Shown here one piece after another: positions 26,260 through 35,952 of a stretch of DNA of 64,000 bases. Source of the stretch: Synechococcus sp. MEDNS5. Its GTDB lineage: Bacteria; Cyanobacteriota; Cyanobacteriia; PCC-6307; Cyanobiaceae. The position numbers were made by a program, and so were the translations under genes. The notes beneath the pieces are model-generated. The model ran no database searches. It was not told the origin of the DNA and saw only the letters and a program-made list of their open reading frames with translations. The stretch lies in the NCBI RefSeq assembly GCF_014279875.1, contig NZ_CP047952.1, forward strand, positions 1,984,001 to 2,048,000. The letters are read 5' to 3'. Each line of letters opens with the position of its first letter. Position 1 is the first letter of the stretch.

Positions 26260-26696
26260 GAGGACCGCCGACCACCGCTCAGCAAGGCACCCACCAACAC
26301 CCCAACCCCGGCGGCCACAGCCACAGAAAGGAGGGGCCGCTCCCGCAGGGGCTTCTCGATTTTCGGCCGCAGGGTGCGGTTTAGATCATCCAGCAACTGT
26401 TCCAGCTGCTCTTCCAGAGGCTGAAGACTGTCTGCCAGATGGCGGGACCTGTCTCCGGCCTGATGGATCAGCTCCTCAAGCTGATGGCGCACCGTCGTAG
26501 AGGCGCGGTCAGAATGTGTTGCAATCAGATGCACCACATCATCAAGACTTCCGCGGGTCGCCTCCAGGGCCTGATGCGTCACTTCCGGCCAGCGCTTCTG
26601 AATTTCCGGGAGGAGCGTTTCAAAGCGATCTCGGAATCGATGTGCCAGATCCTGGGATTCTGCAGTCGACTCGGCAGGGGATGGAGCTGAATCCAT
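26256..26696 (-). CDS. YqjD/ElaB-like (DUF883-type) membrane-anchored protein
   Basis: 146 residues from the ATG at 26696. A long helical, coiled-coil-like body (about 20-110) ends in a single C-terminal hydrophobic helix with glycine spacing (VAVAAGVGVLVGALLSGG), the topology of inner-membrane ribosome-binding YqjD/ElaB proteins. It is translationally coupled to the holin-like gene. Function in cyanobacteria unknown. Confidence 0.6.
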   Translation of the reverse strand: MDSAPSPAESTAESQDLAHRFRDRFETLLPEIQKRWPEVTHQALEATRGSLDDVVHLIATHSDRASTTVRHQLEELIHQAGDRSRHLADSLQPLEEQLEQLLDDLNRTLRPKIEKPLRERPLLSVAVAAGVGVLVGALLSGGRRSS

Positions 26697-26741
26697 GGCG
26701 ATCCTGATGGCCATTCACAGGATAGGTAGGGCGTCCTGCGG

Positions 26742-27164
26742 ATGAAACTCATGCCCGTCGATCCACACCGATACGTACTGCTTGAGCATTTCGGAGCCCC
26801 GGATGATCCCCGGGGTTGCCATCTCGATCTCCTCCTGGAAGACGGTGACAGTTGCCGCAGCTGGCGGCTTGATGCGATCCCGCTCCTCAACGGCCCTGGC
26901 CAGAACGCCACGCCGCTCCCCCCCCACCGGCTGGTGTGGCTCGACCGAGAGGCCGCAGCGGTGTCCGGAGGTCGGGGTTGGGCGCGACGGGTGGTGGGGG
27001 GGCGCTACCGCGGCAATCTTCCAGCCAGCGCTGATCAGCCCTTAACCCTGGAGCTTGAGGGGATGGCTGCGATCGGGATGCCAGATCCCGTCTGTCTCTC
27101 TCTGATCGGAGAACTGTGCTGCCTCAGCCAGCCTCGAGATCAACAAACTGAACGCAACGCTTGA
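26742..27164 (+). CDS. Conserved hypothetical protein, possibly LigD 3'-phosphoesterase-like
   Basis: 140 residues. RYVLLEH near the start, C-H-L-D-L-L-L-E-D-G and W-R-L-D-A-I-P resemble the core of the DNA-ligase-D N-terminal phosphoesterase fold (F-V-x-x-x-H...H-x-D-x-x-L-E...W-x-x-P), where His and Asp bind metal. The similarity is by eye and weak. A ligase domain is absent. Upstream of smc on the same strand, about 50 bp apart. Confidence 0.5.
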   Translation: MKLMPVDPHRYVLLEHFGAPDDPRGCHLDLLLEDGDSCRSWRLDAIPLLNGPGQNATPLPPHRLVWLDREAAAVSGGRGWARRVVGGRYRGNLPASADQPLTLELEGMAAIGMPDPVCLSLIGELCCLSQPRDQQTERNA

Positions 27165-27214
27165 GCTTTTCAGGGGCTTCGCTAATTTCAGAGCGCTGAC
27201 AGCCGTGGCCCCTG

Positions 27215-30200
27215 TTGGTTCATATCAATCAAGTTGGGCTCACGCACTTCAAGTCCTTCGGCGGGGCGATGAGCATCCCCCTGGAGCAGGGCTTCACGGT
27301 GGTGACTGGGCCGAACGGATCCGGCAAAAGCAACATTCTTGATGGTGTGCTGTTCTGCCTCGGGCTCGCGAACAGCCGCGGCATGCGGGCCGATCGCTTG
27401 CCCGATCTTGTGAACAGTGGGGTTCTCAAGGCTGGCAAATCAGCCGAGACCACGGTGAGCGTGCGCTTCGACCTCTCGGACTGGCAACCCGATGCCGCAG
27501 AGGAGGGCATCGAGGCTCCAGAGGAAGGCCCCTGGATCCGGCCGGATCAAACCGAGTGGACGGTGACCCGCAAATTACGGGTCATGCCGGGCGGCTCCTA
27601 CAGCAGCAGCTACAGCGCCGACGGGGTCCCTTGCAACCTGCAGCAGCTCCAGACCCAGCTGCGACGGCTTCGCATCGATCCGGAGGGAAGCAACGTGGTG
27701 ATGCAGGGCGACGTGACCCGCATCGTGTCGATGAGCAACCGGGACCGCCGCGGCCTCATTGATGAGTTGGCCGGAGTGGCCCTGTTCGACACCCGCATCG
27801 AACAGACCCGCAGAAAACTGGACGATGTGCAGGAACGGCAGGAGCGCTGCCGGATCGTGGAACAGGAACTTCTGGCGGCGCGCCAGCGGCTTGAGAAGGA
27901 TTGCGCCAAGGCCCGGGCCTATCAGGAGCTGCGCGAGCAGCTCCAGCTGGGTCGCCGGCAGGAACTGGTTCTGGCTTACGAAGCAGCGCAGGCCGAACGC
28001 CGCCGCCTGCAGCAGCGGCATCAAGACCTGGGAAATCAGGATGCCCGCGACTCCCGAGCCCTTGAGGAGCGGGAAACGACATTGCAGGAAGCGGCCAGCA
28101 AGCTGAAAACACTCCAGGACAACGTCAAGGCTCTGGGAGAAGACCAGTTGCTGGGCGTGCAGGCTGAGCTGGCAGGCCTCGATCCTCAAAGCCGAGAACT
28201 GGAGCGGCAGGCCGCCCAGCACCAGCAGGAGGGTGAACGGCTTCAGGCCGTGCGCCATGACCTCCAGGGACGCAGAGGACAGATCCAATCCGAATCGGAG
28301 TCGCTTCGGCTCAGCACCGATCCGGACGCACTCGCGCGAGCCGAACAGGATTGCCGGGATGCGGAAGCCGCCGTGGAACGCTCCCGCCGCCAGCTGGGCG
28401 AAGTGGCCGGCCGCTCAGGCACCTGGATTGAGGAGCAACGCCAGCGCAGCTCCCGCCGCCAGCAGCTGCAGGCCTCCCTGGCCCCTCTGCAGGAAGAGCG
28501 TCAGCAATTGAAAGAGCGGCTGCGCCAGGCGGAAGAGCGCAGGCTCGACCTGGAGCAGGAGCGGGATCAAGACGGTGCGGAAGACCACAAGGTGCAGACG
28601 CTGCTGGAGCAACTGGAACAGGAGTGGCAGACCCTGCTCAACGCGATCCGTACGGGACAGGAGCAACTGCAGCAGCTGGCGGAGTCCTTGGCGATTCAGC
28701 AGCGCACCCGCGCCCGCCTGGAGCAGGAGCAGACTCGACTGGAACGGGACATCGCACGACAGGACAGTCGCCGTGAAGCCCTTCAGGAGAGCCGCGGCAC
28801 CGGAGCCCTGCGCCTTCTGCTCGAATCCGGACTGGAGGGAATCCATGGACCGGTCGCTCAGCTTGGGGAGGTGGAGGAGCGCCATCGCATGGCTCTCGAG
28901 GTGGCTGCCGGTGCGCGTATGGGACAGGTGGTGGTGGACGACGACCGCATCGCTGCACGGGCCATCGATCTACTGAAAAGCCGCAGAGCCGGACGTCTTA
29001 CCTTTCTGCCACTGAACAAGATTCGGGCCCCCGGCAGTGGTGGCGGCGCCGCCATGGCCCGTGGACGCAGACCGGACGGTGGCAACGCCGATGGCCTGAT
29101 CGGAAGAGCCGTCGACCTGATCCGGTACGAGCCGATTTACGGCGAGGTGTTCGCCTATGTGTTCGGGGACACCCAGGTCTTCACAGACCTGGGCAGTGCT
29201 CGACGCGTCCTGGGCCGCTCCCGTGCCGTCACCCTCGAGGGCGAGCTGCTGGAAAAGAGCGGAGCCATGACCGGGGGAAGCCTGAGCCAGCGCAGCGGCA
29301 GCCTGAGCTTCGGCGTAAGCAATGAGGGTGACGAAGCGGCTCCCCTGCGCCAACGCCTCCTGGAGCTGGGAGAAACCCTGGCTGCCTGCTGTCGGGAAGA
29401 GCAACGCCTGACGGCACAGATTGAGGAGCAACGCCCGGGATTACGCCAGCTTGAGCAACGCCAGGCAGCCCTGGAGGCGGAACGCCAGGCAGCGCGCCGC
29501 TCCCACGGCCCCCTGCTGGAACGCCTGCAGCAACGTCAGCGAAGGCTTCAGGAACTGCAGGAGACAGGCAGCCAGGAGAACCGTCGCCTCCAGGACATCG
29601 AGACAGCGCTGACGCCTCTGCAGACCGAGCTCCAGCAACTGGATCAGGAGGACGCCAAGGTGGAAACCAACGGTGACGCCGAACGCTGGCAAGCCCTCCA
29701 ACACACCCTGGAACAGGCAGATGGAGCACTGGAGACGGCCCGCCGTCAGCGCGACACCTTGCTGCAGCAAGACCGAGAGCGCCAGATGTCGGTCCAGCGC
29801 TTGGCAGATCAGCTGAAGGCTCTCGAGCGCGAGGAACAATCCCTCCAAGAAGCGGTGAAAACCCTTGCCGAAACCCATGGCCGTTGGCGGCAGCAGCAGC
29901 AGGATCTGAAAACCCGGCGCGATGCCCTCAACGTCCAGCAACAGGAGCTGCAGACACGTTTCGGGGAGGAACGTCGCGCCCGCGATGAATCCGAGGCCAT
30001 CGTGGCGGAACAACGCCAGGGGCTGCAGCAGGCGCGCTGGGAATTAGAACGGTTGCGCGAGGAACGGGTGGGCCTTGAGGAGCAGTTGCGCAGCGGCAGC
30101 ATTCGCCTGGAGGAGCTGAAATCATCTCTGCCAGACCCACTGCCGGAGATCAGCGATGGCGTTCGCGAGGGTGGTCTCGAGGCTCTGCAGGAGCAACTCC

Positions 30201-30820
30201 AGCAGCTTCAACGGCGAATGGAGGCCCTCGAGCCCGTGAACATGCTGGCGCTGGAAGAGCTGCAAGAGCTCGAACAACGCCTCGGTGATCTCGGTGAACG
30301 CCTTGCAGTGCTTAGTCAAGAACGGGAGGAACTGCTGCTACGAATCGGAACTGTGGCCACCCTCCGCCAGGAGGCCTTCATGGAGGCCTTCGAAGCGGTG
30401 GACAGTCATTTCCGCGAAATCTTCGCAAGCCTGTCCGATGGCGACGGCAAATTGCAGCTGGACAACGCCGATGACCCCCTTGAGGGAGGCCTGACCCTGG
30501 TCGCCCATCCCAAGGGCAAAGCTGTCCGTCGTCTGGCGGCCATGTCGGGCGGGGAGAAATCCCTCACCGCGCTGAGCTTCCTTTTTGCGCTGCAGCGCTT
30601 CAGGCCATCGCCCTTTTATGCCCTCGATGAGGTGGACAGTTTTCTTGACGGGGTGAATGTGGAGCGCCTGGCGGCGCTGATCGCCCGGCAGGCCGAACAG
30701 GCCCAGTTCCTTGTGGTGAGCCACCGCAGGCCCATGATCGGCGCCTCGACCAGAACCATCGGCGTGACCCAGGCTCGGGGCGCCCACACCCAAGTGGTGG
30801 GCCTTCCGGATGCAGCCTGA
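27215..30820 (+). CDS. smc: Chromosome segregation protein SMC
   Basis: 1201 residues, typical SMC length. TTG start (MVHINQVGLTHFKSFGG). Walker A GPNGSGKSN at about 33-41, a first coiled coil, hinge at about 540-690, a second coiled coil, then the signature LAAMSGGEKSLTALSF and Walker B FYALDEVDSFLD near 1100-1145. The hinge carries a Gly/Ala/Arg-rich insertion (about 603-626). SMC with ScpA/ScpB condenses and segregates chromosomes. Neither Scp gene is nearby. Confidence 0.95.
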   Translation: MVHINQVGLTHFKSFGGAMSIPLEQGFTVVTGPNGSGKSNILDGVLFCLGLANSRGMRADRLPDLVNSGVLKAGKSAETTVSVRFDLSDWQPDAAEEGIEAPEEGPWIRPDQTEWTVTRKLRVMPGGSYSSSYSADGVPCNLQQLQTQLRRLRIDPEGSNVVMQGDVTRIVSMSNRDRRGLIDELAGVALFDTRIEQTRRKLDDVQERQERCRIVEQELLAARQRLEKDCAKARAYQELREQLQLGRRQELVLAYEAAQAERRRLQQRHQDLGNQDARDSRALEERETTLQEAASKLKTLQDNVKALGEDQLLGVQAELAGLDPQSRELERQAAQHQQEGERLQAVRHDLQGRRGQIQSESESLRLSTDPDALARAEQDCRDAEAAVERSRRQLGEVAGRSGTWIEEQRQRSSRRQQLQASLAPLQEERQQLKERLRQAEERRLDLEQERDQDGAEDHKVQTLLEQLEQEWQTLLNAIRTGQEQLQQLAESLAIQQRTRARLEQEQTRLERDIARQDSRREALQESRGTGALRLLLESGLEGIHGPVAQLGEVEERHRMALEVAAGARMGQVVVDDDRIAARAIDLLKSRRAGRLTFLPLNKIRAPGSGGGAAMARGRRPDGGNADGLIGRAVDLIRYEPIYGEVFAYVFGDTQVFTDLGSARRVLGRSRAVTLEGELLEKSGAMTGGSLSQRSGSLSFGVSNEGDEAAPLRQRLLELGETLAACCREEQRLTAQIEEQRPGLRQLEQRQAALEAERQAARRSHGPLLERLQQRQRRLQELQETGSQENRRLQDIETALTPLQTELQQLDQEDAKVETNGDAERWQALQHTLEQADGALETARRQRDTLLQQDRERQMSVQRLADQLKALEREEQSLQEAVKTLAETHGRWRQQQQDLKTRRDALNVQQQELQTRFGEERRARDESEAIVAEQRQGLQQARWELERLREERVGLEEQLRSGSIRLEELKSSLPDPLPEISDGVREGGLEALQEQLQQLQRRMEALEPVNMLALEELQELEQRLGDLGERLAVLSQEREELLLRIGTVATLRQEAFMEAFEAVDSHFREIFASLSDGDGKLQLDNADDPLEGGLTLVAHPKGKAVRRLAAMSGGEKSLTALSFLFALQRFRPSPFYALDEVDSFLDGVNVERLAALIARQAEQAQFLVVSHRRPMIGASTRTIGVTQARGAHTQVVGLPDAA

Positions 30821-30880
30821 CGAGCCGGTGTCGGCTCCTTGCGTCAAAATGGCGCAAATCCCTCCGGCTGAGGCCTGCGG

Positions 30881-31954
30881 TTGAGTTTGTCGTCGTCTTC
30901 CAATGATCCTCTGGCCAACGTGCCCAGTGATCGCCTCTGGCTGAGGTCAGAGCTGATGGGTACCCAGGTGATCACCCGCGATACCGGGCGCCGCCTTGGT
31001 GTGGTGGGAGAGGTGATCGTGGACATTGACGGCCGCGAGGTCGTCGCCCTTGGCTTGCGTGATAACCCCCTCACCCGATTCCTGCCTGGGCTTCCGCGCT
31101 GGATGCCCCTCGATCGCATCCGTCAGGTCGGCGATGTGATCCTCGTGGATTCCGCCGATTCTCTGAGTGAAGCTTTTTCACCCGAGCGCTACAGCCGCGT
31201 GATCAATTGCCAGGTGATCACCGAATCAGGCCAGCAGCTTGGCAGGGTGCTCGGCTTCTCTTTCGATATCGAAACCGGAGAACTCACCACACTCGTGATG
31301 GGGGCCGTGGGCGTGCCCCTTCTGGGTGAAGGGGTTCTCAGCACCTGGGAGATCCCCGTCGACGAGATCGTGAGCAGCGGTGCAGACCGGATCATTGTTT
31401 ACGAGGGTGCCGAGGAGAAACTCAAGCAGCTCAACAGTGGTTTTCTCGAAAAGCTTGGCGTTGGTGGCCCCAGCTGGGAAGAGCAGGAACGCGAGCGCTA
31501 CAGGGTGAACGTGGTGCCTGTGGAGAATCAGTTGAGCTCTGGCCAGAGCACGGAAGACACTCCCCGGCAGCTGGAAGCCTCCTCCTCACAGAGATTTGAC
31601 GTGGATCAGGCCGAGCTGGAGTACGTGGAACTGGAGCAGCCCCGCCAGGACGAAGCCCGCCGCAGGCGCTACCTCGATGAACTTCCATTCGAGGAAGACC
31701 CTGAGCGCTATCAGCCTCGGGAGAGCTATCCATCCCGTGATTCTTATCAGTCCCGTGAGGTTGATCAGGATCGGGACTTCGACCTGCAGCCACCTCGCTA
31801 TGAGGAGGCCCCACCCCAACCCCGCAGCGATCAACGGCCGCGGCCGGCATCGCGGCGGCCGATCGAGCGACCAGGCGAACCCTTGGATGTGGAGCCCCTC
31901 GATCAGGAATCCCAGCCCAGATCTCCCAGGGAACCGATGGATGATCCTTGGTAG
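30881..31954 (+). CDS. PRC-barrel domain protein with disordered charged tail
   Basis: 357 residues from TTG 30881, with GTG 30920 as an alternative. Two PRC-barrel modules are seen at about 24-100 (LMGTQVITRDTGRRLGVVGEVIVDIDGREV) and 105-185 (CQVITESGQQLGRVLGFSFDIETGEL). The rest is a low-complexity tail rich in Arg, Glu, Pro and Ser. PRC barrels are found in photosynthetic reaction-centre H subunits, RimM and cyanobacterial proteins of unknown role. It may act as a thylakoid- or ribosome-linked adaptor, which is inference. Confidence 0.8.
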   Translation: MSLSSSSNDPLANVPSDRLWLRSELMGTQVITRDTGRRLGVVGEVIVDIDGREVVALGLRDNPLTRFLPGLPRWMPLDRIRQVGDVILVDSADSLSEAFSPERYSRVINCQVITESGQQLGRVLGFSFDIETGELTTLVMGAVGVPLLGEGVLSTWEIPVDEIVSSGADRIIVYEGAEEKLKQLNSGFLEKLGVGGPSWEEQERERYRVNVVPVENQLSSGQSTEDTPRQLEASSSQRFDVDQAELEYVELEQPRQDEARRRRYLDELPFEEDPERYQPRESYPSRDSYQSREVDQDRDFDLQPPRYEEAPPQPRSDQRPRPASRRPIERPGEPLDVEPLDQESQPRSPREPMDDPW

Positions 31955-31984
31955 ATCCCGTGAAAGAGGGCCTCAGCTGATGTC

Positions 31985-32401
31985 CTATCCCTTGAACTGG
32001 AGAGACGCGCTGTTGACGCAGTAACGCTGCCCTGTGGGCGTCGGACCATCCGGAAACACATGTCCCAGATGGGCATCGCAGCGGGCACAGAGGATTTCAG
32101 TACGCACCATGCCATGGGTGCGGTCCTCTTTGGTGCGGATCGCCCCTGAGCTCACCCCATCCCAGAAACTCGGCCAGCCGGTCCCGGACTCGAACTTGGT
32201 GCTCGAGCTGAACAGTGGCGCATCGCAGCAGATGCAGTGATAAACGCCGTCGTCCTTGTGATTCCAATAAGCCCCGGTGAAGGCGCGTTCAGTCCCCCCC
32301 TGCCTGGCAACCTGAAACTGCTCAGGGGTGAGCTGCTCTCTCCATTCGTCAGGAGAACGCTGCATGCGGTCGCCTTCGGTGGGGTGAGAGCTGGACATCA
32401 T
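31985..32401 (-). CDS. msrB: Peptide-methionine (R)-S-oxide reductase MsrB
   Basis: 138 residues. Zinc ligands in two CxxC pairs (C-I-C-C and C-A-R-C), the G-T-G-W-P-S-F core and the catalytic cysteine in R-Y-C-V-N-S are all present. It repairs methionine-R-sulfoxide. It lies 22 bp downstream of the LpxB-related gene on the same strand and is convergent with the PRC-barrel gene. Confidence 0.95.
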   Translation of the reverse strand: MMSSSHPTEGDRMQRSPDEWREQLTPEQFQVARQGGTERAFTGAYWNHKDDGVYHCICCDAPLFSSSTKFESGTGWPSFWDGVSSGAIRTKEDRTHGMVRTEILCARCDAHLGHVFPDGPTPTGQRYCVNSASLQFKG

Positions 32402-32423
32402 CTTGAGGCAATTGGCGCGGACC

Positions 32424-33710
32424 CTAATCGGAAAGCGCTCTCGGGAGCAGCTCCCTCACTTCCTCGGCCAGAGCCGACACGGCACCGGGCTGTCCGCGCA
32501 ATCGGCGCAAATCCTCGCGCTGACCATCCAGACGGTGCGGGGCCTGAAGCCACTCCAGGGCCTCTCCGGCGATCTCCTCCGGTGTGATCGGCCCGACACG
32601 CTCAGGAACCACCATCCGTCCGGCAGCGATATTCGGCCAGGCCAGCAGGCCATGGTTTCGCATGCGCCAGGCGCTGAGAAGCAGTCCGATCAGCCTTCGC
32701 AGACCTGGAAGTCTGGCGAGCAGACCCAGCCAGCCATCCCAGGCCTGCATCACCACCAGATGTTGCGTCGGCACCAGCACGATCATCGGAACCCCAAGAG
32801 CCCCGAGCTCAGCGGTATTCGCTCCCACAGTGGTGAGAGCGAGCGCACACTGGCTGAGTGCAGCATGAGCAGGCGGATCTTCCTGCAGGTGGATCACCGT
32901 GCCGGCATGGGTCAGCAGACGTCGCCATGGCCAGTGTTCATCGGCGGGCAACAGGGAGTGAATGCCACCGCGATAGCTGGAGGAAATCGCGTTGGTGACA
33001 CCGGAAAAGCGTATTAGCTCTTCTGGATTGGTGGTGGGTGCCACAGGCAACAGGAAGTGGCAGTCGGGCTGCTGGGCTGCCAGACGATCGGCAGTCTCTA
33101 CAAGGAACGGCATGCCCACCCGCAACTTGGCAGGCTTTGACCCGGGCATCAGCGCCACCCAGAGCCCTTCAGGCAATGGGTCTCTGCCCTTGGCGTCATC
33201 GGAAAGATCCGCCATCAAATCCCCGACAACACGGCAACGCGGACGGAAACGCCTAGGCAGCTGTTCCAGCACCGCTGGAGCCATAGCGGCGATCCGATCG
33301 TTCCAGCGGGGCCAACGTGCCACCCATTCGGCATAGGTGATGTGGCGATACCCAAGCCGGGCGGACAACAACACAGTCCAGAACTGATCACCACCCAGAA
33401 ACACCACCACACCGCGGGATGGCCAGGGGCCGTAGCGACTGGGATTCAGCAACAGACTCCAGAAACGCCGCGCCGGAACAATGCGATCAAATTGCCCCCA
33501 ACGCGCTGCGGCTTCAGCCTCCGTGCCCGTGGCATTCGGGCAGGGAACCAACACCAGATGAAGACTGATCTGTGAACCAGGAGCCCTGGGCCGCATCAAG
33601 AGGCGGCGATGCAGCTGTTCTGCCAAGGGACGGACCCAGGTGGCGAGCTCCCCGGGCCCGTTGGAGACAAAAATGACGGAGAGCGTCTGATCTGTGAGTC
33701 TCGTCGTCAC
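32424..33710 (-). CDS. Lipid-A-disaccharide synthase-related (LpxB-like) protein
   Basis: 428 residues, GTG start. GT-B fold features: an N-terminal [18 protein letters not shown] motif in place of LpxB's GE-x-SGD, a central [10 protein letters not shown] switch, and a C-terminal nucleotide-sugar pocket with [24 protein letters not shown]. Marine cyanobacteria lack classical lipid A, so the acceptor is probably another glycolipid or outer-membrane polysaccharide precursor. Confidence 0.75.
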   Translation of the reverse strand: MTTRLTDQTLSVIFVSNGPGELATWVRPLAEQLHRRLLMRPRAPGSQISLHLVLVPCPNATGTEAEAAARWGQFDRIVPARRFWSLLLNPSRYGPWPSRGVVVFLGGDQFWTVLLSARLGYRHITYAEWVARWPRWNDRIAAMAPAVLEQLPRRFRPRCRVVGDLMADLSDDAKGRDPLPEGLWVALMPGSKPAKLRVGMPFLVETADRLAAQQPDCHFLLPVAPTTNPEELIRFSGVTNAISSSYRGGIHSLLPADEHWPWRRLLTHAGTVIHLQEDPPAHAALSQCALALTTVGANTAELGALGVPMIVLVPTQHLVVMQAWDGWLGLLARLPGLRRLIGLLLSAWRMRNHGLLAWPNIAAGRMVVPERVGPITPEEIAGEALEWLQAPHRLDGQREDLRRLRGQPGAVSALAEEVRELLPRALSD

Positions 33711-33736
33711 GCGCGACAGATCAGAGAAGAGTGAAG

Positions 33737-33818
33737 TGCGGATGGCGAGACTTGAACTCGCAAGGCCGAAGCCACACGCCCCTCAAACGTGCGTGTCTAC
33801 CAATTCCACCACATCCGC
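33737..33818 (-). tRNA. tRNA-Leu(GAG)
   Basis: 82 nt. The minus strand forms a 7-bp acceptor stem GCGGATG/CATCCGC with discriminator A, a D-arm TGGTGGAATTGGTAGACA, anticodon stem CACGT/GCGTG with loop TTGAGGG (anticodon GAG), a long variable arm (CTTCGG hairpin) and T-arm GAGTTCAAGTCTC. The long variable arm and anticodon define a class II leucine tRNA reading CUC/CUU. CCA is not encoded. Confidence 0.95.
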
Positions 33819-33965
33819 GTGGTCGACGCAGCCGCTCGGGCCTTGTCAAGGATCGATCATACCGGCTCACGGTGCAACCCTTTCCTGAAGCACCTGTCAG
33901 GCAGGATGAAAAAGGACGCGCAGAACGGACGCTGATACGATCCGCCCTGGCCTGGAAACTGCGGG

Positions 33966-35309
33966 ATGTCCATCGGCAAGGTGCTGATCGCCAACCGCGG
34001 CGAAATCGCTCTGAGGATCCTGAGGAGCTGCCGTGAGATGGGAATCGCCACGGTCGCTGTTTACAGCACCGTGGATCGCAATGCCCTGCACGTGCAACTG
34101 GCAGACGAAGCGGTGTGCGTTGGTGAGGGCCCCAGCAACCGCAGCTACCTGGATATCCCCAACATCCTGGCTGCGGCCACCTCACGCGGGGCTGATGCCA
34201 TCCATCCCGGCTACGGCTTTCTGGCGGAGAACGACCGTTTTGCGGAGATCTGCAGAGATCACGGAATCACATTTGTAGGCCCATCCCCTCACGCGATCCG
34301 CTCCATGGGGGATAAGTCCACGGCAAAAACCACCATGCAGGCCGTGGGGGTTCCCACCGTGCCGGGCAGCGAAGGCCTTCTGTCTGGGCCAGACGAAGCG
34401 GCCGACCTTGCCATGGCCATGAGATATCCCGTGATGATCAAGGCCACAGCTGGCGGCGGTGGCCGGGGCATGCGTCTCGTTCAGTCAGCGGATCAACTGG
34501 AGAATTTGTTCAAGGCCGCCCAGGGGGAGGCGGAGGCGGCGTTCGGCAACCCGGGGCTGTACATGGAGAAATTCATCGACAGGCCCCGACACGTTGAAGT
34601 TCAGGTGCTCGCTGACCGCCACGGCCATGTGGTGCACCTCGGTGAGCGCGACTGCTCGATTCAGCGACGGCACCAGAAACTTCTGGAGGAAGCACCCAGC
34701 CCTGCTCTGGACGAGGACCTGCGCTTGCGCATGGGCGAAGCCGCCGTTGCTGCAGCACGCAGCATCAACTACGAGGGTGCGGGCACCGTTGAATTCCTGC
34801 TCGATCGCAGCGGCGGCTTCTACTTCATGGAGATGAACACCCGCATTCAGGTGGAGCATCCCGTCACAGAAATGGTGACAGGCATCGACCTGATCGCGGA
34901 GCAGCTGCGCATCGCTGGGGGTGAGCCCATCAGCGTGTCTCAGGACCAGATCGAACTGCGAGGGCATGCCATCGAGTGTCGGATCAACGCCGAGGATGCA
35001 ACCCACAACTTCCGGCCAGCTCCCGGGCGAATCACCGGATGGCTCCCTCCAGGAGGCCCAGGTGTGCGCGTCGACAGCCACGTGTATACCGGCTACGACA
35101 TACCACCCTTCTACGACTCACTGATCGGAAAGTTGATTGTTTGGGGACCTGATCGGGAGGCTGCCATCAGCCGCATGCGCAGAGCCTTGAACGAATGCGC
35201 CATCACCGGGATTCCCACCACAGTGGATTTTCACTTGCGCATGCTGGAGCGGCCAGAGTTTCTGCAGGGTGACGTGCACACAAAATTCGTGGAACAGGAG
35301 ATGCTCTGA
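33966..35309 (+). CDS. accC: Acetyl-CoA carboxylase, biotin carboxylase subunit
   Basis: 447 residues, full length. The N-terminal [18 protein letters not shown]-grasp loop [11 protein letters not shown], and the catalytic block [16 protein letters not shown] are all present. It carboxylates biotin on AccB with bicarbonate and ATP, the first step of fatty acid synthesis. AccB is not adjacent. Confidence 0.96.
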   Translation: MSIGKVLIANRGEIALRILRSCREMGIATVAVYSTVDRNALHVQLADEAVCVGEGPSNRSYLDIPNILAAATSRGADAIHPGYGFLAENDRFAEICRDHGITFVGPSPHAIRSMGDKSTAKTTMQAVGVPTVPGSEGLLSGPDEAADLAMAMRYPVMIKATAGGGGRGMRLVQSADQLENLFKAAQGEAEAAFGNPGLYMEKFIDRPRHVEVQVLADRHGHVVHLGERDCSIQRRHQKLLEEAPSPALDEDLRLRMGEAAVAAARSINYEGAGTVEFLLDRSGGFYFMEMNTRIQVEHPVTEMVTGIDLIAEQLRIAGGEPISVSQDQIELRGHAIECRINAEDATHNFRPAPGRITGWLPPGGPGVRVDSHVYTGYDIPPFYDSLIGKLIVWGPDREAAISRMRRALNECAITGIPTTVDFHLRMLERPEFLQGDVHTKFVEQEML

Positions 35310-35331
35310 ACACAATGCGCAGCAAGCAGTC

Positions 35332-35652
35332 TCAAGCGATCGTCTGAGCGCGCTGCAACACCATCGTGAACAGCCCCTGCTGGCCGACAAGCAATTCTCG
35401 GATCAAACTGACGATCCCCACCCAGATCACGGGGGTCACATCCACCCCTCCGATGGGGGACACCACGCGACGAGTGAGCGCAAGCACCGGTTCAGTGGGC
35501 AAGGCGATCACCGCCCAGGGTGCGTTCTTCAAATCCACCTGGGGATACCAGGTGAGCACAATGCGCAGAAGGAACATCAGACTCCAGGCTGCCAGCAGCA
35601 ATCCCAAAAGCGGATTCAGAACAGACAGCACCTGGAGCAAGGTCGGCGTCAC
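35332..35652 (-). CDS. YggT/Ycf19 family membrane protein
   Basis: 106 residues if started at GTG 35652. TTG 35697 would add 15 residues. Two hydrophobic regions flank the family motif R-I-V-L-T-W-Y-P-x-V-D, and E-P-V-L-A-L-T-R-R-V-V-S-P-I-G-G-V-D-V-T-P follows. Family members affect membrane and cell-division or nucleoid distribution in cyanobacteria and plastids. Convergent with accC. Confidence 0.85.
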   Translation of the reverse strand: MTPTLLQVLSVLNPLLGLLLAAWSLMFLLRIVLTWYPQVDLKNAPWAVIALPTEPVLALTRRVVSPIGGVDVTPVIWVGIVSLIRELLVGQQGLFTMVLQRAQTIA

Positions 35653-35748
35653 AAACCTCAAAGCAATCGATGAGACATCGTAGAAACATGCCAGCAATCC
35701 CTAGGATCGTGGCGTTTCTGTCAGATCGTCAGCTCCGGCGCGCTCGCT

Positions 35749-35871
35749 ATGACCCCCTCACTCTCCAATTTCCTCAGCAGCCTGGTCTGGGGTGCCGTCA
35801 TCGTGGTTGTCCCGGCCTCCATTGGACTCTTTTTCTTGAGCCAGACCGACCGCCTCGATCGCAAGCTCTGA
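35749..35871 (+). CDS. psbX: Photosystem II protein PsbX
   Basis: 40 residues ([20 protein letters not shown]...). One transmembrane helix is followed by the conserved S-Q-T-D-R-L-D-R tail typical of PsbX, a low-molecular-weight PSII subunit near cytochrome b559 affecting quinone turnover. It is about 80 bp upstream of ycf66 on the same strand and divergent from the YggT gene. Confidence 0.92.
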   Translation: MTPSLSNFLSSLVWGAVIVVVPASIGLFFLSQTDRLDRKL

Positions 35872-35952
35872 TCGCTCTGGCGCGCTTCGTAGAATTAATC
35901 AATCAGAACTCGTTTCATCGAGAGCTGATAACCGTTTCCCGGGGGCCTCAAC

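Noticed and set aside
33737-33818. Possibility that the tRNA is an amber suppressor explaining the in-frame TAG codons
   Set aside because: The anticodon is GAG (leucine), not CUA. No suppressor tRNA is seen in the window.
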